From the NCBI RefSeq assembly GCF_947500695.1, contig NZ_CANMSS010000001.1, positions 558,001-622,000 of the forward strand: DNA of 64,000 nucleotides, given 5' to 3'. The notes beneath the pieces are model-generated. The model ran no database searches. It saw only the letters and a program-made list of their open reading frames with translations, and was not told the origin of the DNA. The DNA is from an uncultured Pseudoteredinibacter sp. Lineage in GTDB: Bacteria; Pseudomonadota; Gammaproteobacteria; Pseudomonadales; Cellvibrionaceae. The translations under genes and the position numbers were made by a program. Numbering within the stretch: the first letter of the stretch is position 1; each line of letters begins with the position of its first letter. Positions 18,286 to 26,482 of the stretch are shown here, piece by piece.

Positions 18286-19233
18286 TCACACGTCAAACAA
18301 CTCTTGCTGTGCCGACCATTGCCCATCACAAATGCTATTTTTACCAAGCGCTTTTGCTTTATACATAAGGTCGTCGGCTGTATTTATTGCCTGTTCAGTA
18401 AGCTGAACACCTGGCATAGCGGTATAAAGTCCAATGCTGGCTGTTAGCCTGCCAATCGATTTATCGTTTCGGTTAACAATCTTAATGCGATTCAAATCGC
18501 GCAGGACATGGCGGGCCAGCCTTAGGGAATCAGCATGTCCCATGTTTCCCCAGGCGATGATAAACTCTTCACCACCATAACGTGCGCATAAGTCTGACGC
18601 CCTACCCGTGTACTTTCGCAAGACTTTCGCTGTTTGTTGTAAACAGCTATCACCAAATTGATGACCACATCGATCGTTAATCAATTTAAAGTCATCAAGA
18701 TCGATAGCTAGCAGAGATAGGGGTTTGGAATCACGCTTGCACTGACGCCATTGCATTGAAAGAAAATCATCGAAGGCCCTGCGATTAGAAATCTTTGTTA
18801 AGGGATCTTGTTTCGCAAGTGTTCTAGCTTCTTGTTCTAATTTGACGCGCTGAGTAATATTTTTATGTGTGATGACAAAGTACTTGTCTGCGTCCATGCA
18901 AAACGATTCAATTTGCATATTAAACCAACGATCTTCAGACGCAGAGTGACAAGGGTAGTCCATATTGAACTGATCGATTTTACCGCTCAAAATATCGTCA
19001 AGCCCTTTCAACACAAGCGTCGAAAATTCATCACCGTCTTCAGCGGCGTTTATACAGGCTTTACGATAATTGATGCCCAGCCACTCGAAATCTAGTGCTT
19101 GTCCATTCTCAAAGCCGAAATTTCGCCAGGAATCATTGACTAAAACAATATTAAAATGCTCATCGAGCACTGCGATATTATTGCCGAGTGTATTTAACAC
19201 CTGCATCAAAAATCCATTTGATAAAGACGTCAT
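18286..19233 (-). CDS. PAS-GGDEF diguanylate cyclase
   Basis: A 315-residue cytosolic enzyme that would make cyclic di-GMP from GTP. An N-terminal PAS domain (about 12-130) is followed by the GGDEF domain (about 138-305) with active site GGEEF at 220-224, metal-binding DLDDFKLIND and the inhibitory RxxD site (R211-D214) five residues before it. All catalytic features are present, so it should be active and product-inhibited. The PAS domain has no clear cofactor residue. It stands alone in the minus strand; its target process is unknown. Confidence 0.9.
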   Translation of the reverse strand: MTSLSNGFLMQVLNTLGNNIAVLDEHFNIVLVNDSWRNFGFENGQALDFEWLGINYRKACINAAEDGDEFSTLVLKGLDDILSGKIDQFNMDYPCHSASEDRWFNMQIESFCMDADKYFVITHKNITQRVKLEQEARTLAKQDPLTKISNRRAFDDFLSMQWRQCKRDSKPLSLLAIDLDDFKLINDRCGHQFGDSCLQQTAKVLRKYTGRASDLCARYGGEEFIIAWGNMGHADSLRLARHVLRDLNRIKIVNRNDKSIGRLTASIGLYTAMPGVQLTEQAINTADDLMYKAKALGKNSICDGQWSAQQELFDV

Positions 19234-19552
19234 GATTAAAATTACTCTAAGTGGTAAGGGCTAACACAGTAGAATTCACCCAAGCTCATTATCATCAATG
19301 ATTAAGCGCTCAAGCAAAAAAACTCTACATTCTAGATTGCTGTTTCCTTGAGCCGTGCAGAAGACATTAAAAAACCCTATTAATAAGACGACAAGTCTTC
19401 CACTTCTCGAAGCAGATGTTTAACACGTAATGCTAGCAGCCTAAAAGTGATTGATAAAGATTGTTTAGGCATACATTTCTACAACTTAGAATTTATTGTT
19501 ATTTAAGCTATCAGTCATTGCTATTACCAGTAGGCTGGCGTTTGCAGGAGCT
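19234..19552. other. Intergenic region, no gene seen
   Basis: About 320 AT-rich bases between two minus-strand genes. It should contain the promoter of the diguanylate cyclase gene. No hairpin terminator or small gene was convincing. Confidence 0.4.
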
Positions 19553-19855
19553 TTATTTAGGGCAATCTACTCTAAGCTCTTGATTTTCTGGGGTTTCAAT
19601 ACCATTAAAAAGGTCAAGCTGACGCTTTATTTCTCTTTTTCGGGATGAGGGGTTTTGTTCGAGGAGTAACTGATAAGCCCTTCTAGGAGTTAGAAAGATA
19701 CCACCACTTGTAGGGCCTCTAAGGCATTCACCGCTAAGTAGCCAATACCGCTGCCTTTCAGGGCAGGAACTTGCCACTTGAATCTGGCAAACATCCTTTA
19801 CGCCATAGACGATCTTGCCTGAGCTTAACTCTTTAAAAACAACGTTAAATTCCAT
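19553..19855 (-). CDS. Small protein, unknown
   Basis: A 100-residue soluble protein I do not recognise. It has four cysteines (VCQIQVASSC, then GECLRG and VDCPK) and a basic helical stretch SSRKREIKRQLDLF. The start is ATG 19855; the sequence just upstream (AGGAGCGTTTTAA on the minus strand) supplies a good ribosome binding site, which supports it as a real gene. Nothing in the neighbourhood suggests a role. Confidence 0.55.
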   Translation of the reverse strand: MEFNVVFKELSSGKIVYGVKDVCQIQVASSCPERQRYWLLSGECLRGPTSGGIFLTPRRAYQLLLEQNPSSRKREIKRQLDLFNGIETPENQELRVDCPK

Positions 19856-20052
19856 TTAAAACGCTCCTTTTATTTCAGCTTAAAAGCTACCACAAATGAC
19901 AGTATATCTGGAGTGAGTTTTAGGAATATCAAGACGAAAGGTCTTAAAAACGGTACTGCAGGTAAATAAGCCAACAGGTCTAAATATTGTTGGCTTTTTG
20001 TCGAGAATATTTTGAGAGTGTTTTAAATAATCTAGCTTTTTACGGTGCTTTG

Positions 20053-20871
20053 CTACAAGTAATCCAGTGGGTTTACCAGTGTTCGTTCACTATCTATCTG
20101 TAACAAACCCCTAATAATTGCCGTATGACCTGTTCCGCCGATCAAAACTATTCGCTGCCCTGCTTTGGCCTGTTGTTGTAAGTTTGCGTACATTCTAAAG
20201 TTTCGATGCCACCAGCTAGCCGTCGAATCGGCGCCAGAATAACTGCCAAATGCCCCTACTTCGTTTAAAAGTAGGTAAAGTGCTTTGTTCTTTCGCTCAG
20301 TTTCCACAGTGTTGTTAAAACGTAGAATAGTTTTAAGACTTTCTGTTTGATGAAGCCGATTGCTTTCCAGGCTCATTTCTTCAATTTGCTTATTAACTTT
20401 TTGACCGATTGCTGGCGCATGCTTGCTCATTTCTTCAAAGACCGAGCTAGATTGCCAGTGCACTTCTTGCTCGTCATAACAAATGATATTTTTTAAGCCA
20501 GATTGCTTGGCTATTCGAAAACCTAGCTGCTGATTTTCGTTAATGCTTAGCTGGTGTTTGTTGGCAAGATAATTTCTGTAAAATTCGTTTAGGCTGGTCT
20601 GCTGTTCTTTTCTACATTCCAAAAGAACCTTAGTTGGCTTATAGCCTTTGGAAATTTCTTTGCTTAAACCGATTAGATAGGATTGACTTTCCTCATCTGT
20701 AACATCCAATACTTCAGTTTTTACTTTATCTAAGCCAGGGTTGGCAAAGTGGAATACGCTTATCGGCATAACTTGTGCTGGGCTGCTCGCAAAGCTGATA
20801 CTGCTAAAGACAATTGTCAGCCAAGCTAAAGCGCCAATCTTGTTTTTATCTATATAAACTTTTCTTTTCAC
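20053..20871 (-). CDS. DUF5694 family exported protein
   Basis: A 272-residue protein with a signal peptide (about residues 10-30, GALAWLTIVFSSISFASS). The mature part matches DUF5694 as I know it: PISVFHFANPGLD near its start, the block TASWWHRNFRMYANL and a C-terminal GGTGHTAIIRGLL. This family is distantly related to TraB/PrgY/GumN proteins, some of which are periplasmic metalloproteases or pheromone inhibitors; activity is not established. It is monocistronic, with an ATG start at 20871 and AGAGCAGG just upstream. Confidence 0.75.
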   Translation of the reverse strand: MKRKVYIDKNKIGALAWLTIVFSSISFASSPAQVMPISVFHFANPGLDKVKTEVLDVTDEESQSYLIGLSKEISKGYKPTKVLLECRKEQQTSLNEFYRNYLANKHQLSINENQQLGFRIAKQSGLKNIICYDEQEVHWQSSSVFEEMSKHAPAIGQKVNKQIEEMSLESNRLHQTESLKTILRFNNTVETERKNKALYLLLNEVGAFGSYSGADSTASWWHRNFRMYANLQQQAKAGQRIVLIGGTGHTAIIRGLLQIDSERTLVNPLDYL

Positions 20872-21141
20872 CTGCTCTTTACTCCGTTAAAAAATTACTT
20901 TTTATTGATTTTCAGCTTTAGACGAAACTTCTCTTTGATTGGATGTTGCGAATACTGCCTGCCTAAATATCTACCTATCTACTTTCTCCTCGGTATTGCT
21001 TTAGCCTATGAATTGACCTTATTTACCAGTGTTGAGACGACCGGACTGTGGCTTAATAGCCAATTGAGCCAGATTTAGCTCGAGGCCGTATATGCTTCGA
21101 CAAAGGATCTAGTTTTTGACGCATAGAGAGTTGGGAAAGTC

Positions 21142-21921
21142 ATGGGTAATAACGACGTCATTATTAGTTACGAGCAAGAGCTAGTGCGGGTGCATCTTAA
21201 CCGACCTAAACAGCGCAATGCCTTAAACGATAGTATCCGACAGAAAATATCGACTCTGCTTGATGAGCTAATGGAGCGGCCAGACATCCGCGTATTGCTC
21301 TTTACTGGTGAGGGTGAATCTTTCTGCTCTGGCGCCGACCTTAAAACGACCTCATACCCTAAGGTAGAGGGCTCTTGGTCGCAGAGGCGAAACCGAACAT
21401 CTACCTGGCAGCGTGTTCTCGAGCAGCTAGACCGTATCCCACAAGTTACCGTCGCAAGCATGCAAGGCTTTGTGATTGGTGGCGGCGCCCTTCTCGCAAC
21501 GGCCTGTGACTTTCGCCTGGTGGCAGATAATGCCATTCTATCCATACCCGAGGTTGCCATGGGGATACCCAATGTCTGGAATGGCACCCCTTTATTGGTT
21601 CGAGAAGTGGGCTTGCCGGTAGCTAGAGATTGGGTGATGACGGCTAAAAGAGTTAATGCCGAAGAGCTACTCAAGGTCAACTGGGCCCAGCGCCGCTTTC
21701 AAACTGAGCAATTGGGCAAAGAAACCCAGGGTTTTATTGAAGAACTACTGGAAATGCCTGCCGCTTCACTGGCTATGACAAGATCTATGTTCTCTGCCTT
21801 AGCTCGGAGCCAATCAGGCATGCAATTGGGCTGGGCAGATGCTGATTTGCAGCAATGGTCCTTTACCGAAGAAGAATATCAGCAAAGTACCATGCGCTAT
21901 TTAGAGAAACTTAAAAAATAA
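21142..21921 (+). CDS. Enoyl-CoA hydratase/isomerase family protein (crotonase)
   Basis: A 259-residue crotonase-fold protein acting on acyl-CoA esters. Seen: N-terminal NRPKQRNALND, the first oxyanion segment SFCSGADLK (about 66-74) and the second MQGFVIGGGALLATACDFRL (about 111-130). The position of the classical glutamates is taken by other residues (VAMGIPNVWNGTP), so hydratase chemistry is not certain; isomerase or thioesterase-like activity is possible. The start is ATG 21142. A DoxX gene follows after 71 bases and may share the transcript. Confidence 0.85.
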   Translation: MGNNDVIISYEQELVRVHLNRPKQRNALNDSIRQKISTLLDELMERPDIRVLLFTGEGESFCSGADLKTTSYPKVEGSWSQRRNRTSTWQRVLEQLDRIPQVTVASMQGFVIGGGALLATACDFRLVADNAILSIPEVAMGIPNVWNGTPLLVREVGLPVARDWVMTAKRVNAEELLKVNWAQRRFQTEQLGKETQGFIEELLEMPAASLAMTRSMFSALARSQSGMQLGWADADLQQWSFTEEEYQQSTMRYLEKLKK

Positions 21922-21992
21922 TCTAAAGCTAATTTAAGCGATATTAAATAAAACATAAATAGAAAATAAATAAAACACAAGAGAAGCTAGCC

Positions 21993-22430
21993 ATGTCCAA
22001 CACAACAAACAGTAAGCTAATACTCAGCGGCAAGATCCTGATCGCCCTCTACTTCCTACTACCCGGTCTCATGAAATTTTTGCAGTTTGAGTTGCACCTA
22101 GGGCTAATGCAGCGCCATGGTGTTCCCGCAGCAGAGCTAATGCTCATACTGGCCGGTATCGCCAATATCGGCGGTGCAGTTCTGCTGCTCGCCAACCGTC
22201 ATGTTCGCTTGGTCGCCTTGGGTTTTGCAACCTATGTGCTATTGGTTAATTTTATGCTGCATGATTTTTGGAATTTTGAAGGCATTGAGGCCAAGCACGA
22301 GCTACAGAACTTTATCAAGAACCTGGGAATATTGGCCGGTTTGCTAGTGCTGGCAGGGGCAAGCAAAAAGCGCTCGCTTGAGATGTCTAACTTACTTGAA
22401 TCTGATTCTAAGGCGACATCCGCTAGCTAA
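21993..22430 (+). CDS. DoxX-family membrane protein
   Basis: A 145-residue membrane protein with four helices, matching DoxX/DoxD-like proteins: LILSGKILIALYFLLPGLMKF, a glycine-rich third segment (AGIANIGGAVLLLANRH) and HDFWNFEG before the last helix. DoxX relatives take part in thiosulfate-quinone reduction or in oxidative stress complexes; most are uncharacterised. AGAGAAG lies upstream of the ATG. It may be cotranscribed with the crotonase gene upstream. Confidence 0.82.
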   Translation: MSNTTNSKLILSGKILIALYFLLPGLMKFLQFELHLGLMQRHGVPAAELMLILAGIANIGGAVLLLANRHVRLVALGFATYVLLVNFMLHDFWNFEGIEAKHELQNFIKNLGILAGLLVLAGASKKRSLEMSNLLESDSKATSAS

Positions 22431-22462
22431 GGCTAGCTAAGTTGGCTGGCAACCCAAATTTG

Positions 22463-22491
22463 GGGCGCCTTCAACGATGTTGAAGGCGCCC
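22463..22491. other. 13-bp perfect hairpin after doxX-like gene
   Basis: GGGCGCCTTCAAC and GTTGAAGGCGCCC form a perfect 13-bp stem with a GAT loop, about 30 bases after the stop codon. There is no T-run, so intrinsic termination is doubtful. Similar GGCGCC-type hairpins lie at other gene ends in the window. Confidence 0.55.
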
Positions 22492-22626
22492 ATTGGCTTA
22501 TCACACAGCGGTACAAGAACCAAATGAGACTAGCCACAGCAATAATGCGCCAGAACGCTTTTTAGCCTCTTTGGGCGCCCCTTAAATCTTGTTACTGTAT
22601 GGTCGTTGTTTACATTTGGTACGATC

Positions 22627-23373
22627 ATGTTGTGCAAGCCCCCTATCCTCAAACTACTGCTAGTCTCTTTTATAAGCGCTCTGCTTAGCTTTAACTCTTA
22701 TGCTAAGGATACAGAGCAGCTTACTGCTGAGTACAAAAAGCTCGCTAATGGCCCATCAGCCGAGCTAGTAAAAAACAAGCTGCGAGAAGCCTTTGGCGGC
22801 AAAGAGGCGCTTCAAGGGCTACGCAGCTTCGAGGCGAAACTTACTATTCGCGCTCCGCAGGAGCCAACAAAGAGTAGCCGAAGCTTTTACTCATTTGCCC
22901 GTAAAACCATCGCTAAACAAGATACCGATGGAAGCTTGTCAATGCTCAAAGGCCAGCATGCCATTAAGCTTGTGAATGAAAATGTGATCCGTTTGAGCCG
23001 CAAAGAAGTTAAAAGCTTGGCAGGAAATATGAAGCTTAACTTTTTCTACCTTTTAAGAAACAAACATTTAAAACTTATTGGTCCTTTGGAAGTAGCCGAA
23101 CACCCGAACGAGAGTTGGTGGATATTCAAGCTTAGAAAGACTCAGTCACCGCCGATTGGTGTTGACCTGAAGAGCGGCCAAATACGCAAGGTGCTGTTTG
23201 ATGATGGAAGCTATGTAGCCGAAAGCAATTATCAAAAGATCAGCTGTGGCTTGAACTGGCCTTTAAATTTTACCGTATTTAAAGGCAATTCTGTTCAGCT
23301 GCAGGGTGAGTTTAGTGATATTAGGATCAATCAATCGCCCAGCTTTGAAACGCCGCTATGGTTCTACCCTTAG
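22627..23373 (+). CDS. Exported protein, unknown
   Basis: A 248-residue protein with a signal peptide (MLCKPPILKLLLVSFISALL, cleavage near NSYAKD). I do not recognise the mature part. Its layout, a helix with EAFGGKEALQGLRSFEAKL followed by beta strands, recalls LolA/LolB-like or zinc-protease-associated secreted proteins in which a quinoprotein-like beta fold follows, but this is only an impression. An upstream TTG (22606) is in frame; I chose ATG 22627 because the signal peptide then starts properly. It ends 13 bases before the convergent hpaR gene. Confidence 0.65.
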   Translation: MLCKPPILKLLLVSFISALLSFNSYAKDTEQLTAEYKKLANGPSAELVKNKLREAFGGKEALQGLRSFEAKLTIRAPQEPTKSSRSFYSFARKTIAKQDTDGSLSMLKGQHAIKLVNENVIRLSRKEVKSLAGNMKLNFFYLLRNKHLKLIGPLEVAEHPNESWWIFKLRKTQSPPIGVDLKSGQIRKVLFDDGSYVAESNYQKISCGLNWPLNFTVFKGNSVQLQGEFSDIRINQSPSFETPLWFYP

Positions 23374-23386
23374 ATACGGCTTTCAC

Positions 23387-23824
23387 TTAGTCCTCGATCT
23401 TTTCGACCAGTTCATCGAGTAATTCATACAGTAACTCTAGCTTACCCGGGCCAAAGCGCTGGCTAATAAATTCGTATCGTTCGCTGGACTTTGGTGCAAT
23501 CTCTACAAATAGCTGATGCCCAACATCGGTTAAGGAAATCAGCGATCGTCTTTGATCGCTAGAAGAGCTAGAGCGAGAAATGATATTTCTTGATTCAAGG
23601 TTCTGAATAATTCGACTTAAGCTGGGTTTTAATAGATAACAGGCCTCTGCAAGCTCAGAAATATCCATATCGCCATCGGCCTGCAATGCTCGTATTACTC
23701 GCCACTGTTGTGCGGAGAGGTTGTGGGCTTTTAGTGCCGGCATAAACTTTTTCATTACCGCTTCCCTTGCCCGCAATAAAGACATGGGCAAGGAGCGGTC
23801 AAAACTGCGTAAACTGTCGTTCAT
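23387..23824 (-). CDS. hpaR: MarR-family regulator HpaR
   Basis: A 145-residue MarR-type repressor. N-terminal RSFDRSLPMSLLRAREAVM and the winged helix (NLSAQQWRVIRALQADGDMD, LLKPSLSRIIQNLESRNII, then the wing SSSDQRRSLISLT) match HpaR, which represses homoprotocatechuate meta-cleavage genes and is relieved by pathway substrates. It is read in the same direction as hpaG and lies 38 bases behind it. TTAACATGTTAA palindromes in the hpaG-hpaE intergenic region are its likely operators. Confidence 0.88.
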   Translation of the reverse strand: MNDSLRSFDRSLPMSLLRAREAVMKKFMPALKAHNLSAQQWRVIRALQADGDMDISELAEACYLLKPSLSRIIQNLESRNIISRSSSSSDQRRSLISLTDVGHQLFVEIAPKSSERYEFISQRFGPGKLELLYELLDELVEKIED

Positions 23825-23862
23825 AGATCCTCAGTATCCCGCAGCATTAGTAGTGCGGGCAA

Positions 23863-24723
23863 TTACAGGGGCTCGTCGATCACCCCATTTACCAAGGTGC
23901 CCACCCCTTCTACTTCTACCTTAATTTCGTCTCCCGGTACTAAGTACCTTGGAGGATCGAAGCGTGCTCCAGCGCCATTGGGCGTACCTGTAGCTATGAC
24001 ATCACCGGGTTTAAGATGATAAAACTTCGAAAGATAGCTAATGATATATTTAAAGGGGAACATCATACTAGCGGTAGTGTCATCTTGGCGTAATTCACCG
24101 TTTACCCAGGTGCGCACGCGCATATCTTCGTACTGCTCGGCGGTAAATTCATCGGCGCTAACCATCCAGGGGCCAATACTGCCGGAATTAATAAAGTTTT
24201 TACCTTGGGTAACATTAAATTTTGCGTGACGTACCCAATCTCTCAAGGTGCCCTCGTTCATAATGCTCAGCCCGGCAATATGTTCATAGGCGTCTTCCTC
24301 CGCAATACGACGTCCCTCCTTGCCAATAATAATGACAATTTCACCCTCATAATCTAACTGATTGGATTCAGGTGGCCGCCACAAGGGCTGACTGTGCGCG
24401 GTAAAGGAGTCGCTCGTGCGCATAAACAAGCTAGGAAACTTAGGCTGTTCAGAGCCATCTTTGTATTCGGCATTGCGATTTGCATAGTTCACACCAATAC
24501 AGGCGATCTTTTCTGGTGTTAACACCGGCTGCAACAGCTCAACGTCAGATAATGCACAATCGGTGCTGGCATCAGCTGCAAGCGATTTGGCCTCCTCTAA
24601 ACGCCCCTCCCTAAGGGCCGAAAACAGGCTTCCCCCGAGTTTTTGACCTAAATCTACAATTCCATCCTCTTTGAGCACGCCCCAGCTAACTTCGCCCGCT
24701 TTTTTAAAGCTAATAAAACGCAT
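23863..24723 (-). CDS. hpaG: FAH-family HpaG: decarboxylase/isomerase of the homoprotocatechuate pathway
   Basis: A 286-residue fumarylacetoacetate hydrolase-family enzyme. The metal-binding region is seen in LDYEGEIVIIIGK (about 125-136) and the FAH core in GVNYANRN, NVTQGKNFINSGSIGPW and TGTPNGAGARFDPPRYLVPGD. In the hpa pathway HpaG converts 5-oxopent-3-ene-1,2,5-tricarboxylate by decarboxylation and isomerisation. E. coli HpaG is a two-domain protein; this single domain is closer to the one-domain relatives. It is divergent from hpaE across a 169-base control region. Confidence 0.82.
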   Translation of the reverse strand: MRFISFKKAGEVSWGVLKEDGIVDLGQKLGGSLFSALREGRLEEAKSLAADASTDCALSDVELLQPVLTPEKIACIGVNYANRNAEYKDGSEQPKFPSLFMRTSDSFTAHSQPLWRPPESNQLDYEGEIVIIIGKEGRRIAEEDAYEHIAGLSIMNEGTLRDWVRHAKFNVTQGKNFINSGSIGPWMVSADEFTAEQYEDMRVRTWVNGELRQDDTTASMMFPFKYIISYLSKFYHLKPGDVIATGTPNGAGARFDPPRYLVPGDEIKVEVEGVGTLVNGVIDEPL

Positions 24724-24750
24724 TTTTCCACCTTTGAAAGCAATTTATAA

Positions 24751-24762
24751 TTAACATGTTAA
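24751..24762. promoter_or_regulatory. HpaR-type operator TTAACATGTTAA (left copy)
   Basis: A perfect 12-bp palindrome 28 bases upstream of the hpaG start. An identical copy lies at 24845-24856. Two exact copies in one divergent control region of a MarR-regulated pathway make it a strong operator candidate. Confidence 0.72.
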
Positions 24763-24844
24763 TTTAAACCCAAGGGGAATGGCAAGTTCGGCAGCCTATT
24801 TAGCGCATTATTAGCTAATAAAAATGGGCTTGCAGCGAATATAA

Positions 24845-24872
24845 TTAACATGTTAACTTAAATAACACGTTA
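24845..24872. promoter_or_regulatory. HpaR-type operators upstream of hpaE (right pair)
   Basis: The palindrome TTAACATGTTAA is repeated at 24845-24856, followed at 24863-24872 by TAACACGTTA, which keeps both half-sites TAAC/GTTA. They lie 20-48 bases before the hpaE start, where bound repressor would block RNA polymerase. Confidence 0.7.
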
Positions 24873-24892
24873 ATCAAATCCATGGAGTTACC

Positions 24893-26410
24893 ATGTCTAG
24901 CTTTGCTCAGAACAAAGAATCGGCAGCACGCTATCTAGAGCGCTTTAACAGCCAGAGCACGGGCCATTTTATTAATGGCGAATTTGTCTTGCCGAACAAT
25001 GCTACAACTTATGAAAACCTGAGCCCTAGCGATAATCAGAGCATGGGTAGAGTTGTTGCTGGCACTGCAGAGGATATGGATGCGGCTTGCCAAGCCGCGG
25101 CAGACGCCTTTCCCGAATGGCGAGATATGCCCGGCCAGGAGCGCAAAAAACTGCTGAATCATTTTGCCGACTTGATTGAGGCCAGAGCTGAAGAGATAGC
25201 CCTAGTAGAATCCTCTGACTGCGGCCAGGCGATTCGCTTTATGAAACAGGCGGCTATCCGAGGAGCTGCTAACTTTCGATTCTTTGCCGATAAAGCCCCA
25301 GAGGCCCAAAATGGCTTAGCACTTCACCAAGCTGAACATACCAATTACACCCTTCGCAGCCCAATCGGCCCTGTTGGCATTATCACACCTTGGAACACGC
25401 CATTTATGTTGGCGACATGGAAAATTGCACCGGCCCTAGCAGCCGGCTGCACCATCGTTCATAAACCAGCGGAGCTCACCCCGTTAAGTGCTATGTTGCT
25501 GGCCGAAATAGCTCAGGAAGCCGGCTTACCAGCAGGTGTTTGGAATACCGTCAACGGGTACGGCGAAACAGTAGGTAAGCGACTCAGTGAACACCCAGCT
25601 ATACGAGCCGTGGCCCTGGTAGGTGAAAGTGCGACGGGCAGCCACATCATGCGCCAAGGTGCCGATACTTTAAAGCGTGTGCATTTTGAGCTTGGTGGTA
25701 AGAACCCAGTCATCGTTTTTGACGATGCGGATTTCGAGCGCGCTTTAGATGCCGTCGTTTTTATGATTTATAGCTTAAATGGTCAGCGCTGCACTTCTTC
25801 CAGCCGCTTGCTCATTCAAAGCGGTATTAAGGATAAATTTTTAGCGGCTCTTGAGCAGCGAGTCAAGAACCTAAGCATTGGTCACCCGCTCGACCCAGCG
25901 AGCGAAGTGGGCCCACTTGTGCACAAAGGACATTATGAAAAAGTCATGTCTTATATGGATATCGCTAAGCAAGATGGCGCAACGGTAAAAGTGGGTGGTG
26001 TAGCTCGTAAAGATCTAGGGGATGGTAATTATGTTAGCCCGACCTTATTCACCGACGCGGATAACACCATGCGAATCGCTCGTGAAGAAATTTTCGGGCC
26101 GGTATTAACTACCATCGCTTTTGATACCGAAGACGAGGCCATCGCCTTAGCCAATGATACCGAGTATGGCTTATCAGGTTATATATGGACAGAAAACAGT
26201 GGTCGAGCGATGAGAATGGCCAGAGTGGTAGAAGCCGGAATGCTTTGGGTTAACTCAGAAAATAATCGCAATCTGCCCTCACCTTTTGGTGGCATAAAAA
26301 TGTCCGGCATTGGCCGTGATGGTGGTGACTATAGTTTTGATTTTTATATGGAAACCAAAAACGTATGTATTGCGCATGGTACTCACAAGGTACCGGTCTT
26401 GGGTGGCTAG
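24893..26410 (+). CDS. hpaE: 5-carboxymethyl-2-hydroxymuconate semialdehyde dehydrogenase
   Basis: A 505-residue NAD-dependent aldehyde dehydrogenase, the step after ring cleavage in homoprotocatechuate breakdown. Seen: PWNTP at 166-170 with N168, catalytic E266 in FELGGK and nucleophile C300 in NGQRCTSSS, and the C-terminal PFGGIKMSGIGRDGG. ATG 24893 is preceded by GGAG. It is the first gene of the plus-strand hpa unit, followed after 72 bases by a membrane protein. Family members with other semialdehyde substrates look alike, but the neighbours make HpaE clear. Confidence 0.93.
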   Translation: MSSFAQNKESAARYLERFNSQSTGHFINGEFVLPNNATTYENLSPSDNQSMGRVVAGTAEDMDAACQAAADAFPEWRDMPGQERKKLLNHFADLIEARAEEIALVESSDCGQAIRFMKQAAIRGAANFRFFADKAPEAQNGLALHQAEHTNYTLRSPIGPVGIITPWNTPFMLATWKIAPALAAGCTIVHKPAELTPLSAMLLAEIAQEAGLPAGVWNTVNGYGETVGKRLSEHPAIRAVALVGESATGSHIMRQGADTLKRVHFELGGKNPVIVFDDADFERALDAVVFMIYSLNGQRCTSSSRLLIQSGIKDKFLAALEQRVKNLSIGHPLDPASEVGPLVHKGHYEKVMSYMDIAKQDGATVKVGGVARKDLGDGNYVSPTLFTDADNTMRIAREEIFGPVLTTIAFDTEDEAIALANDTEYGLSGYIWTENSGRAMRMARVVEAGMLWVNSENNRNLPSPFGGIKMSGIGRDGGDYSFDFYMETKNVCIAHGTHKVPVLGG

Positions 26411-26482
26411 TTACCATTGAAGTGATAGCTAACGATAAGACGTGGTTAGCTTTTAGTATCGAAACCAGAGCATGAGACCATT

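Noticed and set aside
21168-21680. Minus-strand open frame of 170 codons
   Set aside because: Exact antisense of the crotonase gene; low-complexity Ser/Arg-rich product typical of a shadow frame.
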